A DNA stretch of 64,000 nucleotides, from NCBI GenBank assembly GCA_014728295.1, contig WJLW01000015.1, positions 1 to 64,000 of the forward strand, written 5' to 3'. Origin of the DNA: Chitinivibrionales bacterium (GTDB lineage Bacteria > Fibrobacterota > Chitinivibrionia > Chitinivibrionales > WJKA01). The notes under the pieces were generated by a model. That model did not search any database. It was not told where the DNA came from and was given only the letters and a program-made list of their open reading frames with translations. The translations under genes were made by a program, and so were the position numbers. Below, piece by piece: positions 46,660-56,042 of this stretch; position 1 is the first letter of the stretch, and each line of letters begins with the position of its first letter.

Positions 46660-47908
46660 ATATGCGGTATCCGTCCTTTCGAACCGATTTCAGGAAGAAC
46701 AGCCTGGAATCCACATCGGGCGCTGCGTGGTGACTGTCGCGGTATACTCCCTTTTTGCTTATCCAATCCTGATATTCATCAAAAGATTGCATCGAATAGC
46801 TTCCGGCGTCAAGCATGTGCCAGTTTTTGATAACGGCGGGTGCTGCAGCAGAGATCCTGGCGCCAAGTACCAGCATGGTTGCCCCCGATCCATAGGCTCC
46901 CAGCACAAGCTTCTTACCAACGATAGCTTCACCGCATTTTGCATAGGCTGCTTTGAGCATGTGGGCCAGGACAAAAAAGAGCGATGCATTGTACAGATTG
47001 CCCACCTTGGCAACCGCGTCTATTCCGTCAAAGAAAAACCGTTCGTCAAGATGGGAATGACATTTTGATTTTTCGATGCCCCCCAGCTTTGAAAGGAGAT
47101 CTTCCATCGCCAGCAACGGCATGCTTCTAAATGGCGTGTGTAAAGCAAAGAAATCGGTACCGGCAATTATTTCCTGTGGATCTTTATCGAGGCGTTGACA
47201 GTAATCTTTGAATGCCTTGATGAATGCCGTGCGATAGCATTGTACCGAATAGGCGCCACGGACTTGTGCAACATCCTGACCCAGTGGGCGAAAGAAGTCA
47301 TCTACGTCATGTGAAAACTGGCCGATATTGGCAATGTCAAGCTCGAGCAGCTTTGGCGAGTGTTCGACCAGCAGTGCTGCAGCACCGGCGCCCTGGGTTA
47401 TTTCGGCCGACGTTTCCTGGGCATACCGCGCAATATCCGAACAGATTACAATGCCCCGGTCGGAAGGATTGTCGGCAGCCATCAGCAAACTGGATACCTG
47501 CAGCAGGCTCAGCATGCCGCCCGCGCAGGCATGTTGAATTTGTGAAGTCGATATCGAGGTTCCGGTATCGAGTCCTACGCCTTTGAGCATGCCCTGCACA
47601 TAAGCGGACAACGGCTTGGAATGATCCACCGTAGTTTCGGTACCAACGGTCAGGTATCTGAATCCATTAGTCTCAATAGCATTCTGCCGGCCGAGAACAC
47701 GCAGCGATGCCTGTGCCGCCATGGTTGCGCTGTCCTCCCAGGGTTGCGGAAAGCGGATGACCTGCTGGCCGGTAAATTTTGCAGCCTTGCGCAACCTTTC
47801 CTCAAGTTGCGGGTCCCGGGCAATACGCTTTTCGATGATCTCAGAAACTTCGATTGCGGAAGCAGGGAGATAGACGGCAATATCACTGATTCCTAAGCTC
47901 ATACTCAT
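46646..47908 (-). CDS. mvaS: Hydroxymethylglutaryl-CoA synthase
   Basis: 420 residues. Thiolase-fold enzyme with catalytic Glu in VGTETTVDHSKPL, Cys in QIQHACAGGMLSLLQ and His in FFALHTPFRSMP. It condenses acetyl-CoA and acetoacetyl-CoA, the first committed step. First gene of the leftward mevalonate operon. Acetoacetyl-CoA thiolase is not in the window. The start at 47908 could alternatively be the ATG six bases later. Confidence 0.92.
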   Translation of the reverse strand: MSMSLGISDIAVYLPASAIEVSEIIEKRIARDPQLEERLRKAAKFTGQQVIRFPQPWEDSATMAAQASLRVLGRQNAIETNGFRYLTVGTETTVDHSKPLSAYVQGMLKGVGLDTGTSISTSQIQHACAGGMLSLLQVSSLLMAADNPSDRGIVICSDIARYAQETSAEITQGAGAAALLVEHSPKLLELDIANIGQFSHDVDDFFRPLGQDVAQVRGAYSVQCYRTAFIKAFKDYCQRLDKDPQEIIAGTDFFALHTPFRSMPLLAMEDLLSKLGGIEKSKCHSHLDERFFFDGIDAVAKVGNLYNASLFFVLAHMLKAAYAKCGEAIVGKKLVLGAYGSGATMLVLGARISAAAPAVIKNWHMLDAGSYSMQSFDEYQDWISKKGVYRDSHHAAPDVDSRLFFLKSVRKDGYRIYDCA

Positions 47909-48468
47909 CCAAGGTTAAATTATGCACACAACTGAACTCAAAATATACCGGAAATTAATTAAATCAATATAGTTCAAATTAGCAATTGACGGGCCATGAT
48001 CGCATGCGACTGTTTTGCGGCATTACGCCAAATGAAAATGGCCTGCAAACTGCACCTTGCCATTTTGACACATAGCCGGTACTTTTTTGGGCATTTGCAA
48101 ATAGCTGCATAGGTTAAAATAACTATTTCCTGAACAGCATTGTCTTTTCGAAGCGAACGAGGGCAACTATATATTGTATCGATGGGTGCCATATATACAA
48201 ATTGTGCTCCTTTATCTCGAGGACTTCGGGAAGCCATCGACCTGCACGCACGTGGCAACCGACACTGCCTTTTTTACTTTGTAAGCCGGAAGCAATCATG
48301 CGATTCATGAGCATTGTTAACATAAGTGGTTCTTTTATAAGTAGTTATTCACGCCTATCGACCGGCTCTTTTTTTACAATTATTTATGGTAAAACAGCCC
48401 AAAATGTGCTATTATAATGTATATTGCAGGGAGAAATCGACGACTGCGAACCTACATTGACCGTGATT
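47909..48468. other. Long divergent intergenic region
   Basis: 560 bases between mvaS and the TIGR02147-type gene; it must hold promoters for both. Two minus-strand open frames (47974-48258 and 48123-48323) have no ribosome site or family resemblance. An exact TATAAT is listed separately. Nothing else recognised. Confidence 0.35.
48413..48418 (+). promoter_or_regulatory. Candidate -10 box of the TIGR02147-type gene
   Basis: Perfect TATAAT 50 bases before the start codon. No good -35 box lies at the normal distance, so activation by a protein may be needed. Confidence 0.3.
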
Positions 48469-49317
48469 ATGACATCTTCAATCAGAGAATATCTCGACTA
48501 TCGGGCATTTTTGCGGGAAGCCTATAGAAAGCGCCACACAGCACGTCGTTCGTTCAATTATAATTATATCATCGAAAAACTGGGACTTAAATCCCCCGGC
48601 CATATCACCTCGATATTCAATGGTGATCGCAACCTGCCCGAACGGCTTATCGAGCCGGTAGCTAAGCTATTCAAACTGAATCGCCGGGACACCGAATATT
48701 TTAAAAGTCTCGTTAAATACAATCAATCCGCAAAGCACAAAGACAAAGACACCTACTTCAGCAAACTTGTCGCCTTTCATCGCAAAGAAAAAAAGCTCAT
48801 CGACCCGCGCATCTACCGCTACTTTTCGCACTGGTATACCCCGGTGATACGCGAACTGACGGCATTGATACCGGTTACCGATGCAAACGCCAAAGAATGC
48901 GCCAGACACATCAGGCCGAAAATCTCACCAACGGAATTCCGGCAGACTCTGGAGCTGCTGGTAGACCTCAAGCTGATCAGAAAAAATGAAGATTCATCAT
49001 ACGAACGAATAGATTCCGTTATTTCGACGGGCGATAGCTGGCGATCGCTTACCATTCATAAGTACCAGCGCGCGGCTATGGACCTGGCAAAGGATGCACT
49101 GGATACCATTTCAAAGCAAGAGCGTGACATTTCCACGTTGACAATCAGCATATCTGGACATCAGTTTCCGATCATCAGCGAAAAGCTTAAAAAGGTGCGC
49201 AAGGAAATCCTGGAAATGGCGTCGGCTGATGATACTGCAGACAAAATTTTTCAGTGCAACATCCAGCTTTTTCCGGTATCGTATACTCTTGGGGAAGAGA
49301 AAAATGATACGAAGTAA
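48469..49317 (+). CDS. TIGR02147 family protein
   Basis: 282 residues. The start SIREYLDYRAFLREAY, the segment GHITSIFNGDRNLPERLIEPVAKLF (seen as GHITSIFNGDRNLPE and VAKLFKLNRRDTEYF), FYRYFSHWYTPVIREL-like RYFSHWYTPVIREL and SISGHQFPII are hallmarks of TIGR02147, a family first described as a large paralogous set in Fibrobacter succinogenes. The N-terminal part looks like a helix-turn-helix. The downstream lipoprotein gene overlaps by 14 bases, so the pair is translationally coupled. It is likely a dedicated regulator of that surface lipoprotein; the function is unproven. Confidence 0.9.
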   Translation: MTSSIREYLDYRAFLREAYRKRHTARRSFNYNYIIEKLGLKSPGHITSIFNGDRNLPERLIEPVAKLFKLNRRDTEYFKSLVKYNQSAKHKDKDTYFSKLVAFHRKEKKLIDPRIYRYFSHWYTPVIRELTALIPVTDANAKECARHIRPKISPTEFRQTLELLVDLKLIRKNEDSSYERIDSVISTGDSWRSLTIHKYQRAAMDLAKDALDTISKQERDISTLTISISGHQFPIISEKLKKVRKEILEMASADDTADKIFQCNIQLFPVSYTLGEEKNDTK

Positions 49318-50572
49318 TCAAACGTGCTCTTTGCTTTTGCTTGTTGCCGCGCTGCTGGTTGGCTGCTCGTCAAACAACAGTGTTTCATCATCCGGAGGCG
49401 GCACCGAAACCACCAATGGTATTATTGTCTCTGCATTCGTGGAAGATGCTGACGGCGAAGCGGCGGCAGGCGCCGATGTTCGCGCGCGCCGGGTATATTT
49501 TCTGGCGGACACCGGTGCAACAGTATGCAACGATTCGACCTGCATCGACGCCGTCACCAACAGTCAGGGCGGCTTTTCAATCACTATCCCCGAATCAACA
49601 TCGTATCGCGTCACGGTAACCAGCGGCGATTCGGCACTCTTTACTGATACGATACCGGCGTCGCTCAATACGTCGGTCTATGCACTGGATACACTGGCAC
49701 TCGAACCGGCCGTCACCTTGTCAGGCCTCATCTCTGCGCAAAGCTCCTGGCAGGATTTCGATGCGTATGTGCGCGTGTTCGGGTTCGAGGGCGTGGCCAA
49801 GGCAGCACCCGACAACACCTATCTTCTCGGCCCGCTGCCCGATGCAATTGTCAACCTGCATCTTCTGGGAGTTACCTCGTCAAATCATTTTGCGGTTCGC
49901 TACACTCGCAGTTTAACCGGTCCGGGAGTGATACAGCTCGATACGTTGCGGCTTACCGATATCACTTCCGGCCTGGATGCCTACTGGAATTTTGATGACG
50001 CCGGCGGCTCAACCGCCAATGACGTTACCGGCAACGGCTTTGATGGTGAAATCTTCGGCGCATCCTTTGCCGGCGCGATGCATGGGACGGGAATGCGTTT
50101 TGCGAATAGATCCGACCAGGTAGCTATTGTCAAGAAGCTTACCCCCTCTCGCCGGGGCACCCTTGCTTTGTGGATGCGACCCGGCGATCTCGATTCGTCG
50201 AAAATCTATCGGATCATATCATCCGACACCAGTTCATTTGAAATATCGCTTCGCGAAGGCAACATCACCAGCGAATTATTTGCCGTCGAGCAGGATTTTC
50301 TCAAAGACACCACGATCACGCTCACGCCGTCCACCTGGTATCACGTTGCCTGCACCTGGGATCATTTCACCAGGCAATCACGCATTTACCTTGACGGCAA
50401 TCCAGTGGCGCAGGACACCGTAGCAGACGATAACCCGGGCGCCATAGCGTTGACTTTCGGCCGCAGTGAGCTGCACGGAACCGCCTTCAAAGGCATGCTT
50501 GACGATGTGCGTATTTACCGAAGGGTACTAACCGAAGAGCAGGTGGCGACACTGGCGCATGGGGGATATTGA
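49304..50572 (+). CDS. Lipoprotein with carboxypeptidase-regulatory-like and LamG-like domains
   Basis: 422 residues from the ATG at 49304 with GGGGAAGAG upstream, inside the end of the previous gene. Signal ends LLVGCSS, so it is a lipoprotein. Residues about 35-130 look like a carboxypeptidase-regulatory-like beta sandwich (VSAFVEDADGEAAAGADV). Residues about 222-420 are a concanavalin/LamG fold: GLDAYWNFDD, DVTGNGFDGEIFG, TLALWMRPG, STWYHVACTWD, RIYLDGNPVAQ and GMLDDVRIYRRVLTEEQV. Such modules bind sugars or proteins at the surface. Coupled with the TIGR02147 gene. Confidence 0.85.
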   Translation: MIRSNQTCSLLLLVAALLVGCSSNNSVSSSGGGTETTNGIIVSAFVEDADGEAAAGADVRARRVYFLADTGATVCNDSTCIDAVTNSQGGFSITIPESTSYRVTVTSGDSALFTDTIPASLNTSVYALDTLALEPAVTLSGLISAQSSWQDFDAYVRVFGFEGVAKAAPDNTYLLGPLPDAIVNLHLLGVTSSNHFAVRYTRSLTGPGVIQLDTLRLTDITSGLDAYWNFDDAGGSTANDVTGNGFDGEIFGASFAGAMHGTGMRFANRSDQVAIVKKLTPSRRGTLALWMRPGDLDSSKIYRIISSDTSSFEISLREGNITSELFAVEQDFLKDTTITLTPSTWYHVACTWDHFTRQSRIYLDGNPVAQDTVADDNPGAIALTFGRSELHGTAFKGMLDDVRIYRRVLTEEQVATLAHGGY

Positions 50573-50814
50573 TTCGGGGCGACCCCACTTAAGGCCCAAT
50601 TTTTTTCCCCGCAGTCAAATCATTCCAAATTAGTACCTGCCGGGCGCGGATACCACTGCTGATCATCACGAGTCGATGCGAATAGCGATTCAACATCTGG
50701 CGAATAATATTTTACTTTAAGCTAAGTAATCCTGTGCCATGCCATTCCGGCTGTTTTTCGTACGTTAAACGCTCTCATGCTCAATCCGAACCAGTCACTT
50801 CAAAGGGGACGCAC

Positions 50815-53196
50815 ATGAAGCTTCGGAACACCCTGCCTTGCCTTATTCTCGGTATACTGCTCGGCTGCGCACCATACAAACAAATCAAGCCTAAACCGGA
50901 GATTACTCCCGAAGAGAAGGGGTACCTGCAAATCGCAAAGGGTGATAAAAATTTCAAACTGAAAAAAGGCAAACAATACTACATCGCCTTTCCCGGCCCG
51001 AAGGCAGACAACTTCTACCTCGTTCTCAGCCTGCTCGACAAAAAAAGCTACAACAGCTTTCTGCTTGACAGTTACGAAAAGAAAAAGATGGGCGCCAAAA
51101 TTGAGGATGAAAGCCCGCATCCCGACACGGTCAGTGCGTATCCGCTCGAAAAAAGCAATCCGATGTATTACTGGATGATCGACGATGTCATGCAGGACAT
51201 CGAGCTTCGGATGAGATATCGCTACGTTCCCAAATGGCGTTACAAATTTGAAACTCACCATGCTTCCTACAAAGAGACATTCGAAAAAAACAAAACCGAT
51301 CGAACTATTTACAACTCTATCGGCGTCAATTTCACCTTTCAGGGATTCAACTTTGCGAAAAACATGCAGGAGGTATCGCAGCGAACCAATGTGCTCGAAG
51401 GGGTGCTGCAAGAGCTGCTTGACATCGAGAGCATCTTCCCCGATCACATCAAAAACTCTTCAGACAAGGCCTATCTCGATTTCAAAAATCTCAAATCCGG
51501 CCTGGAAGAAGAAATTGCGTTTCAGAAACTCTACTCCCAGGTGCTTGACTTCTTTAACAACGACCTGAAAACACGCGACAATACCGGCGTTTTTCTAAAT
51601 GTCACGAAAGGCTTTATCGCCTATTTCGGCAACAAGGATGATCTTGCCCAAAACGTACTCAAAGAAAGCAAGGAACGTCTTGAGGTGCGCCTGCGTGAAA
51701 TCGGACCGTATTATGACAAAAAAATGGGCGACAAACCCGACGGCAAGCCGCTCGATCCCCAGGAGTTTCACCTTGACGGGCTCAAAAATGCCGATGTGCT
51801 CTATAACATAGCGGGAATTGCAAAACCCGACATCTTTAAAAAAGCCTCAACATTTGTCTTTGCCTATCAGGAAAAAAGCACCGGCGGCAAAGCGGTATTT
51901 GAAGAGCTTCAGAGCATACAAAAGTCAATTACCGGCATGAAGGGATTTCCGGATGACGATTTCTTCAAAAAAATTCACCAGAAAGCATCCGCCCTCAGAA
52001 AAAAGATGCCGACACCACTCAGTAAGACACACGGCAAGTACTTGAATTATCCATGTTCGCAGGTGCTCAACAAAAACATTATCCGTCTCAACGAAGAGCT
52101 TACCAAACTGGTTGCCGAATTTGACAAAGCCGCCGCCCTGGTTCCCGGCCTGAATAGCCTGAAGGCCCGCAAGGACTATCGCGAGATGCTGAAGCTCATT
52201 AAGCAGAACTCGGAAATGGAATTTTTGCTTGACGTATACAGTGACCTCGATTCCCTGTCGGTAGCGGAACAGGAACGCCGGATCAAAGCCGCGCTGGAGG
52301 AATACCGCTGGCGGGAAGCAGAGGCCGGCCTGAGGACATTGCACAATGACATACAATTCATCAATCCGGAATCAGTCAGACTCATAAAGCACAAAGCGGT
52401 GCACGAGCTCGAAGACACCTTATACATCACCGTCGACCGAGTTACCCGCTATCGCGTCGACAAATTTCTGGAAGAAAATGTTGACACTCTTGAAAACATC
52501 GACTCACTCTACACCGACTCCGTGTTTTTGCCCTGCTATGATATCTCGTTTTCAACCGGCACCAAAAACCAGCTTTACCGGCGCAAAGAGGAACTGGTTG
52601 CGCATCTGGCAAAAATGAAAGAGAATGAGTTTCCCCGCAAGGCAATCAAGCTGCTGTGGGACGGGTTCCTCAAGCGTCCAAGCGACAACGGCGTTCTCAA
52701 GGCACGCGCCATTGTCGCACATGGCAAGCATTACGAGGGCGAGGACCAGAAAACTCAGCGCATCATCCGCGAGGTCGACCCGTGGACGTCAAAGTGGATC
52801 GTCAAACCCAAGGAATATCGCCGGCTGTTTGCCCTGCCGATTACCGACAATCGCCGCGGCGCCAATACCTACGTATTCCGTATTAATATACGCGTCAAAA
52901 CCGAAGCAAAATTTCCAGTGTACGATGTCAATATCAAATTACCCGAAGATATTGCCCGCAATGCCGGATCGACGCAGTGGTATGAAAAGATGACGCTGAA
53001 CAAGAAACTGCTGAAAAACGAAGGTCGCTTCAGCATCACCGCGCCAACAGCAGCAAATAATTACGAATGCCAGATCAGCCCGATGCGTGTTGAAAAGGAC
53101 AAAAACAACTATCTCGAAGTCCGTTTCAAACACAATTCGTTCAGAGTTCACAATATCAGCGTCATGGTGCAAAAACCGATTATCAAGAAGAACTGA
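50815..53196 (+). CDS. Large lipoprotein of unknown family, first gene of a divergent ABC operon
   Basis: 793 residues from the ATG at 50815 with AAAGGGGA upstream. Lipoprotein signal MKLRNTLPCLILGILLGC. The mature protein is lysine/glutamate-rich and mostly helical with coiled-coil-like stretches (about 360-520), and ends with an immunoglobulin-like beta region (about 680-793; ANTYVFRINIRVKTEAKFPVYD and NNYLEVRFKHNSFRVHNISV, given in part). I recognise no family. It is 97 bases before the solute-binding-protein gene and the whole series to 59459 reads one way, so it is probably the periplasmic or outer-membrane partner of that transporter. Its size and helical build would suit a bridging role, which is speculation. 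Confidence 0.65.
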   Translation: MKLRNTLPCLILGILLGCAPYKQIKPKPEITPEEKGYLQIAKGDKNFKLKKGKQYYIAFPGPKADNFYLVLSLLDKKSYNSFLLDSYEKKKMGAKIEDESPHPDTVSAYPLEKSNPMYYWMIDDVMQDIELRMRYRYVPKWRYKFETHHASYKETFEKNKTDRTIYNSIGVNFTFQGFNFAKNMQEVSQRTNVLEGVLQELLDIESIFPDHIKNSSDKAYLDFKNLKSGLEEEIAFQKLYSQVLDFFNNDLKTRDNTGVFLNVTKGFIAYFGNKDDLAQNVLKESKERLEVRLREIGPYYDKKMGDKPDGKPLDPQEFHLDGLKNADVLYNIAGIAKPDIFKKASTFVFAYQEKSTGGKAVFEELQSIQKSITGMKGFPDDDFFKKIHQKASALRKKMPTPLSKTHGKYLNYPCSQVLNKNIIRLNEELTKLVAEFDKAAALVPGLNSLKARKDYREMLKLIKQNSEMEFLLDVYSDLDSLSVAEQERRIKAALEEYRWREAEAGLRTLHNDIQFINPESVRLIKHKAVHELEDTLYITVDRVTRYRVDKFLEENVDTLENIDSLYTDSVFLPCYDISFSTGTKNQLYRRKEELVAHLAKMKENEFPRKAIKLLWDGFLKRPSDNGVLKARAIVAHGKHYEGEDQKTQRIIREVDPWTSKWIVKPKEYRRLFALPITDNRRGANTYVFRINIRVKTEAKFPVYDVNIKLPEDIARNAGSTQWYEKMTLNKKLLKNEGRFSITAPTAANNYECQISPMRVEKDKNNYLEVRFKHNSFRVHNISVMVQKPIIKKN

Positions 53197-53293
53197 ACCC
53201 ATCCCGCCCAGCGGAAGCACAGCGTTCGCCGGGAATACAACGGAAATGAAAGCTGAGCGGAATGCGTTCATTTAAACGACTGGAGGATTATTT

Positions 53294-55033
53294 ATGAAGA
53301 AAGCCCTGATCATAATTCTGAGTGCGGTACTACTCGGCGGCATCGGTGGTGGATTGTACTATTTCTTTTTCTGGAAAAATCTCTCCGGTCAAATTGTCGT
53401 CCCCTATATCGCCCACCAGAAACCCCGTATCGATCCCCATATCCCCGCATCCGTTCCGCTGGCAGACAAAATGGATGAAGTCGTGTTCGACGGCTTGTTC
53501 AATGTCTCTGCGAATCCCAGCGGCATAACCTATGAAGATGGTCTGGGTGAGCTGATGGGCTTGACGGAAGACAACGTTGTATCCATCAGGCTCAAGCCGG
53601 CCAGAAAATGGCACTCGAGCTACGGCATTACCATGGAGAAAGACAAGATCACCCGGATTGCCGAGAACCAGGCTGTTGGGTTTACCGCCAAAGATCTCAA
53701 CTTTACCCTGCGCCGCATCCAGCAACTCGGCAGCCGCTCGCCGGATTATATCCTCGTTAACCAGGCTGTCGAAGGATTTACTTTCAGCGGCCCTGATGAA
53801 AATGACGAAATCCAGTTCAAGTTCCGCCAGGACCGCATCTGGACCGAAAGCGATATCAAGGAAGTCCTTTCATTCAAGATTCTGCCGGCAACATCCGATC
53901 TCAATGCGCCGATCTACAACGAAGGCACCGGTCCGTATATGCGGGCGGGGGAGTATGAGGATGTGATCTACTATTACAAGAATCTCGACGGCACGGCCAA
54001 CATTGCCAGTCTGGTGCTCAAGCCGTATATCGACAACAGCACCTTTACCACAGAAATCAAGAATAAAAATATCAATTCTCTCCTGAGCACGCCGTTCGGC
54101 GCCGTCTCCCCTATTCTTGCAGACTCAACCAAATTCTTTCACAAGTCAAATGTCAGCACGACCTTTTTTGCCGTGCTTTACAATTTCCAACGACTGAATC
54201 TACAGCAGCGGATTGAACTGCGCAAGCTGCTCAATCATGAGCGCATCATGGAACGCTTTTTCAAAATAGGCACCGAACAGCAACGGCACATTTCCGATTA
54301 CCGGGGTAATCGTGACAATTATGAAGACTACCTCAACTACAGCATGTTTCCGACATCTTCCTACTACGTTGATGAAGAGATTGTCATACCGAATCGAGGT
54401 TACGATTATCCCGACCTGACCGTACTGCCGGATACCGTTCGCATCCAGACCTGCGTCAATTACGGCTTTCGGGAAGAGCTGCAGGAGCTGGTCACCATCA
54501 TGAACGATCCGGGATTGTTCAAAGGCAAAGTCAAAGTCGAAGCCGTACAGAATGAGGTGATTCGTCAGGGAAATTACGACGCCGTCCTGATAGCCGTCAG
54601 CGGTTATCGCAGCAATTTTCTATTTGACTTGTACGACCTCTTTCTGCGAGAACCGGATTTTGCCGTCAAAAAAATCAATCTGGTTACAGGCACGAACCGG
54701 GATGGCCAGCGCGTCGTCATGGATGAAAGCTTTACCGCCGCAAAAAACTTCCTGCGCATCGACCTCGCCGAATCTGATGAAAGATACGAAAACAAAAAGA
54801 AACTGCTCGACTATATCTACGGATTCATGTCAACACACGAAGTAGGTGACAAGCAGGCTTACGCGCAATTCATCGACGAACTCGACCAGGAAATAGCTCT
54901 GGGAAGCTGGCTGTTTTCCCTTCCGTCACTTGCCTATTTCAGAACACAATTTGAGGAACACTCGATCAGTCTCTATGGGGTAGCATCGCAATTGTCTACT
55001 GTTGAGCAATGGAAAGAAAAGCCGAGTCTGTAA
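53294..55033 (+). CDS. Membrane-anchored family-5 solute-binding protein (Opp/Dpp type), divergent
   Basis: 579 residues, start with CTGGAGGA upstream. Residues 1-27 form one membrane anchor (IIILSAVLLGGIGGGLYYFF) with no lipobox or cleavage site. The rest follows the SBP_bac_5 plan: DEVVFDGLFNVSAN near residue 65, SIRLKPARKWHSSYG and GFTAKDLNFTLRRIQ in place of the 'W-DG.pvTA-DV-fs' block, IYNEGTGPYM for the 'GTGPY' block, RIELRKLLNHERIMERFF for the 'vRqAl..aiDr' block and a C-terminal lobe with DTVRIQTCVNY. Peptides are the usual ligands of this family, but divergence leaves specificity open. Confidence 0.75.
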   Translation: MKKALIIILSAVLLGGIGGGLYYFFFWKNLSGQIVVPYIAHQKPRIDPHIPASVPLADKMDEVVFDGLFNVSANPSGITYEDGLGELMGLTEDNVVSIRLKPARKWHSSYGITMEKDKITRIAENQAVGFTAKDLNFTLRRIQQLGSRSPDYILVNQAVEGFTFSGPDENDEIQFKFRQDRIWTESDIKEVLSFKILPATSDLNAPIYNEGTGPYMRAGEYEDVIYYYKNLDGTANIASLVLKPYIDNSTFTTEIKNKNINSLLSTPFGAVSPILADSTKFFHKSNVSTTFFAVLYNFQRLNLQQRIELRKLLNHERIMERFFKIGTEQQRHISDYRGNRDNYEDYLNYSMFPTSSYYVDEEIVIPNRGYDYPDLTVLPDTVRIQTCVNYGFREELQELVTIMNDPGLFKGKVKVEAVQNEVIRQGNYDAVLIAVSGYRSNFLFDLYDLFLREPDFAVKKINLVTGTNRDGQRVVMDESFTAAKNFLRIDLAESDERYENKKKLLDYIYGFMSTHEVGDKQAYAQFIDELDQEIALGSWLFSLPSLAYFRTQFEEHSISLYGVASQLSTVEQWKEKPSL

Positions 55034-55175
55034 GCCGGAAACCTCGTTGCCCGCCCGAAATCAGCACCACTGTCCCACTTGCCGCCCCGAGCGCCGACAT
55101 TCGGTTCGGGCAGGACAACAAAGACAAACAAAATCGAAGCCCCGGGAAATATTTATCGATACGACATTACAGCAT

Positions 55176-56042
55176 ATGCCGAAACTCTTTATTGCCTTCA
55201 CGATTATTGTCAGCGCCTTTACAGCCCGGAGCGCCGACTATATCATTTTCGAAGACTACACCGAATTGCGCATACGTGACAGATACCAGCAGGAGCTATC
55301 CAACGCCCGGTACCGGGCAATCAGGGCATACGCTCCAGTTGAAATCATCGAGCAAACTGCGCTCCTGGGTGACCAGCTCACATACGCGCTCAAAGGCCGC
55401 ATCGATGGACAGACCGCGTATATCATAACTGGTAAGAATGGCACATTTACCGGCTATCCGGATGACAAATATGTGAGGACATTCAACAATTGCCGCGAAG
55501 TACACGACACCTTCGAAATAAGCTCTTCCCGCAGTTTCGTGCTGTACCCCGAATATCCGCAACAGGGCGGCGCAATCCCGGTCGATGCCGGAGCGCAGGT
55601 GCAGAGAATCTTCAAATTTGGGAATCGCTATTTCGGCAAGCTGCTTACCGGTGATAAGCAGTACGGCTGGATCACCATTCGCAACGCTTCCGGTTGGCAC
55701 AAAAAAAAAGGCAACGATTCAGGTCCGTCAGTCGAATTCACGGATGACATAGTTCAAACTATCCGCCATCGGTTGACCGAGATCAATGCAACATACGTCG
55801 ACTATTTCAGCTTTTTTAACGACCTGACCGGCAAGCACAAATCGTCACCACAGTGGCAACTGGCACAGCGGGAAAACCGCCTAACCTGTTCCCTGCACGC
55901 GCCGCAGAGCATATTGCGCCAACTGAAAGAAAGCTCCACGTATGTCGCGCAGGAAATCGAAAACCTCTTTATCGGCAAGCCGTTTACCGTTACCAGAGAC
56001 GGCCAAACGATCACAATCAGCGCCGTGCACCAAAACCAATGA
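55176..56042 (+). CDS. Exported protein of unknown function within the ABC operon
   Basis: 288 residues from the ATG at 55176, the start of a signal peptide (MPKLFIAFTIIVSAFTARSA); the open frame before it is not leader-like. The mature part begins with a beta-rich region (IIFEDYTELRIRDRYQ...) and has an SH3-like stretch FKFGNRYFGKLLTGDKQYGWITI (shown in part as GKLLTGDKQYGWITI), where wall- or ligand-binding SH3b domains keep GW-I. The C-terminal third is helical. No family assigned. Its stop overlaps the permease start as ATGA, so production is coupled to the transporter. Confidence 0.65.
   Translation: MPKLFIAFTIIVSAFTARSADYIIFEDYTELRIRDRYQQELSNARYRAIRAYAPVEIIEQTALLGDQLTYALKGRIDGQTAYIITGKNGTFTGYPDDKYVRTFNNCREVHDTFEISSSRSFVLYPEYPQQGGAIPVDAGAQVQRIFKFGNRYFGKLLTGDKQYGWITIRNASGWHKKKGNDSGPSVEFTDDIVQTIRHRLTEINATYVDYFSFFNDLTGKHKSSPQWQLAQRENRLTCSLHAPQSILRQLKESSTYVAQEIENLFIGKPFTVTRDGQTITISAVHQNQ

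Noticed and set aside
47974-48323. Two overlapping minus-strand open frames upstream of mvaS
   Set aside because: No ribosome sites, cysteine- and arginine-rich composition typical of non-coding frames, no recognisable motif.
55002-55175. Extended N-terminus of the exported protein in the ABC operon
   Set aside because: The extra 58 residues are Arg/Pro-rich and precede a complete signal peptide at 55176.
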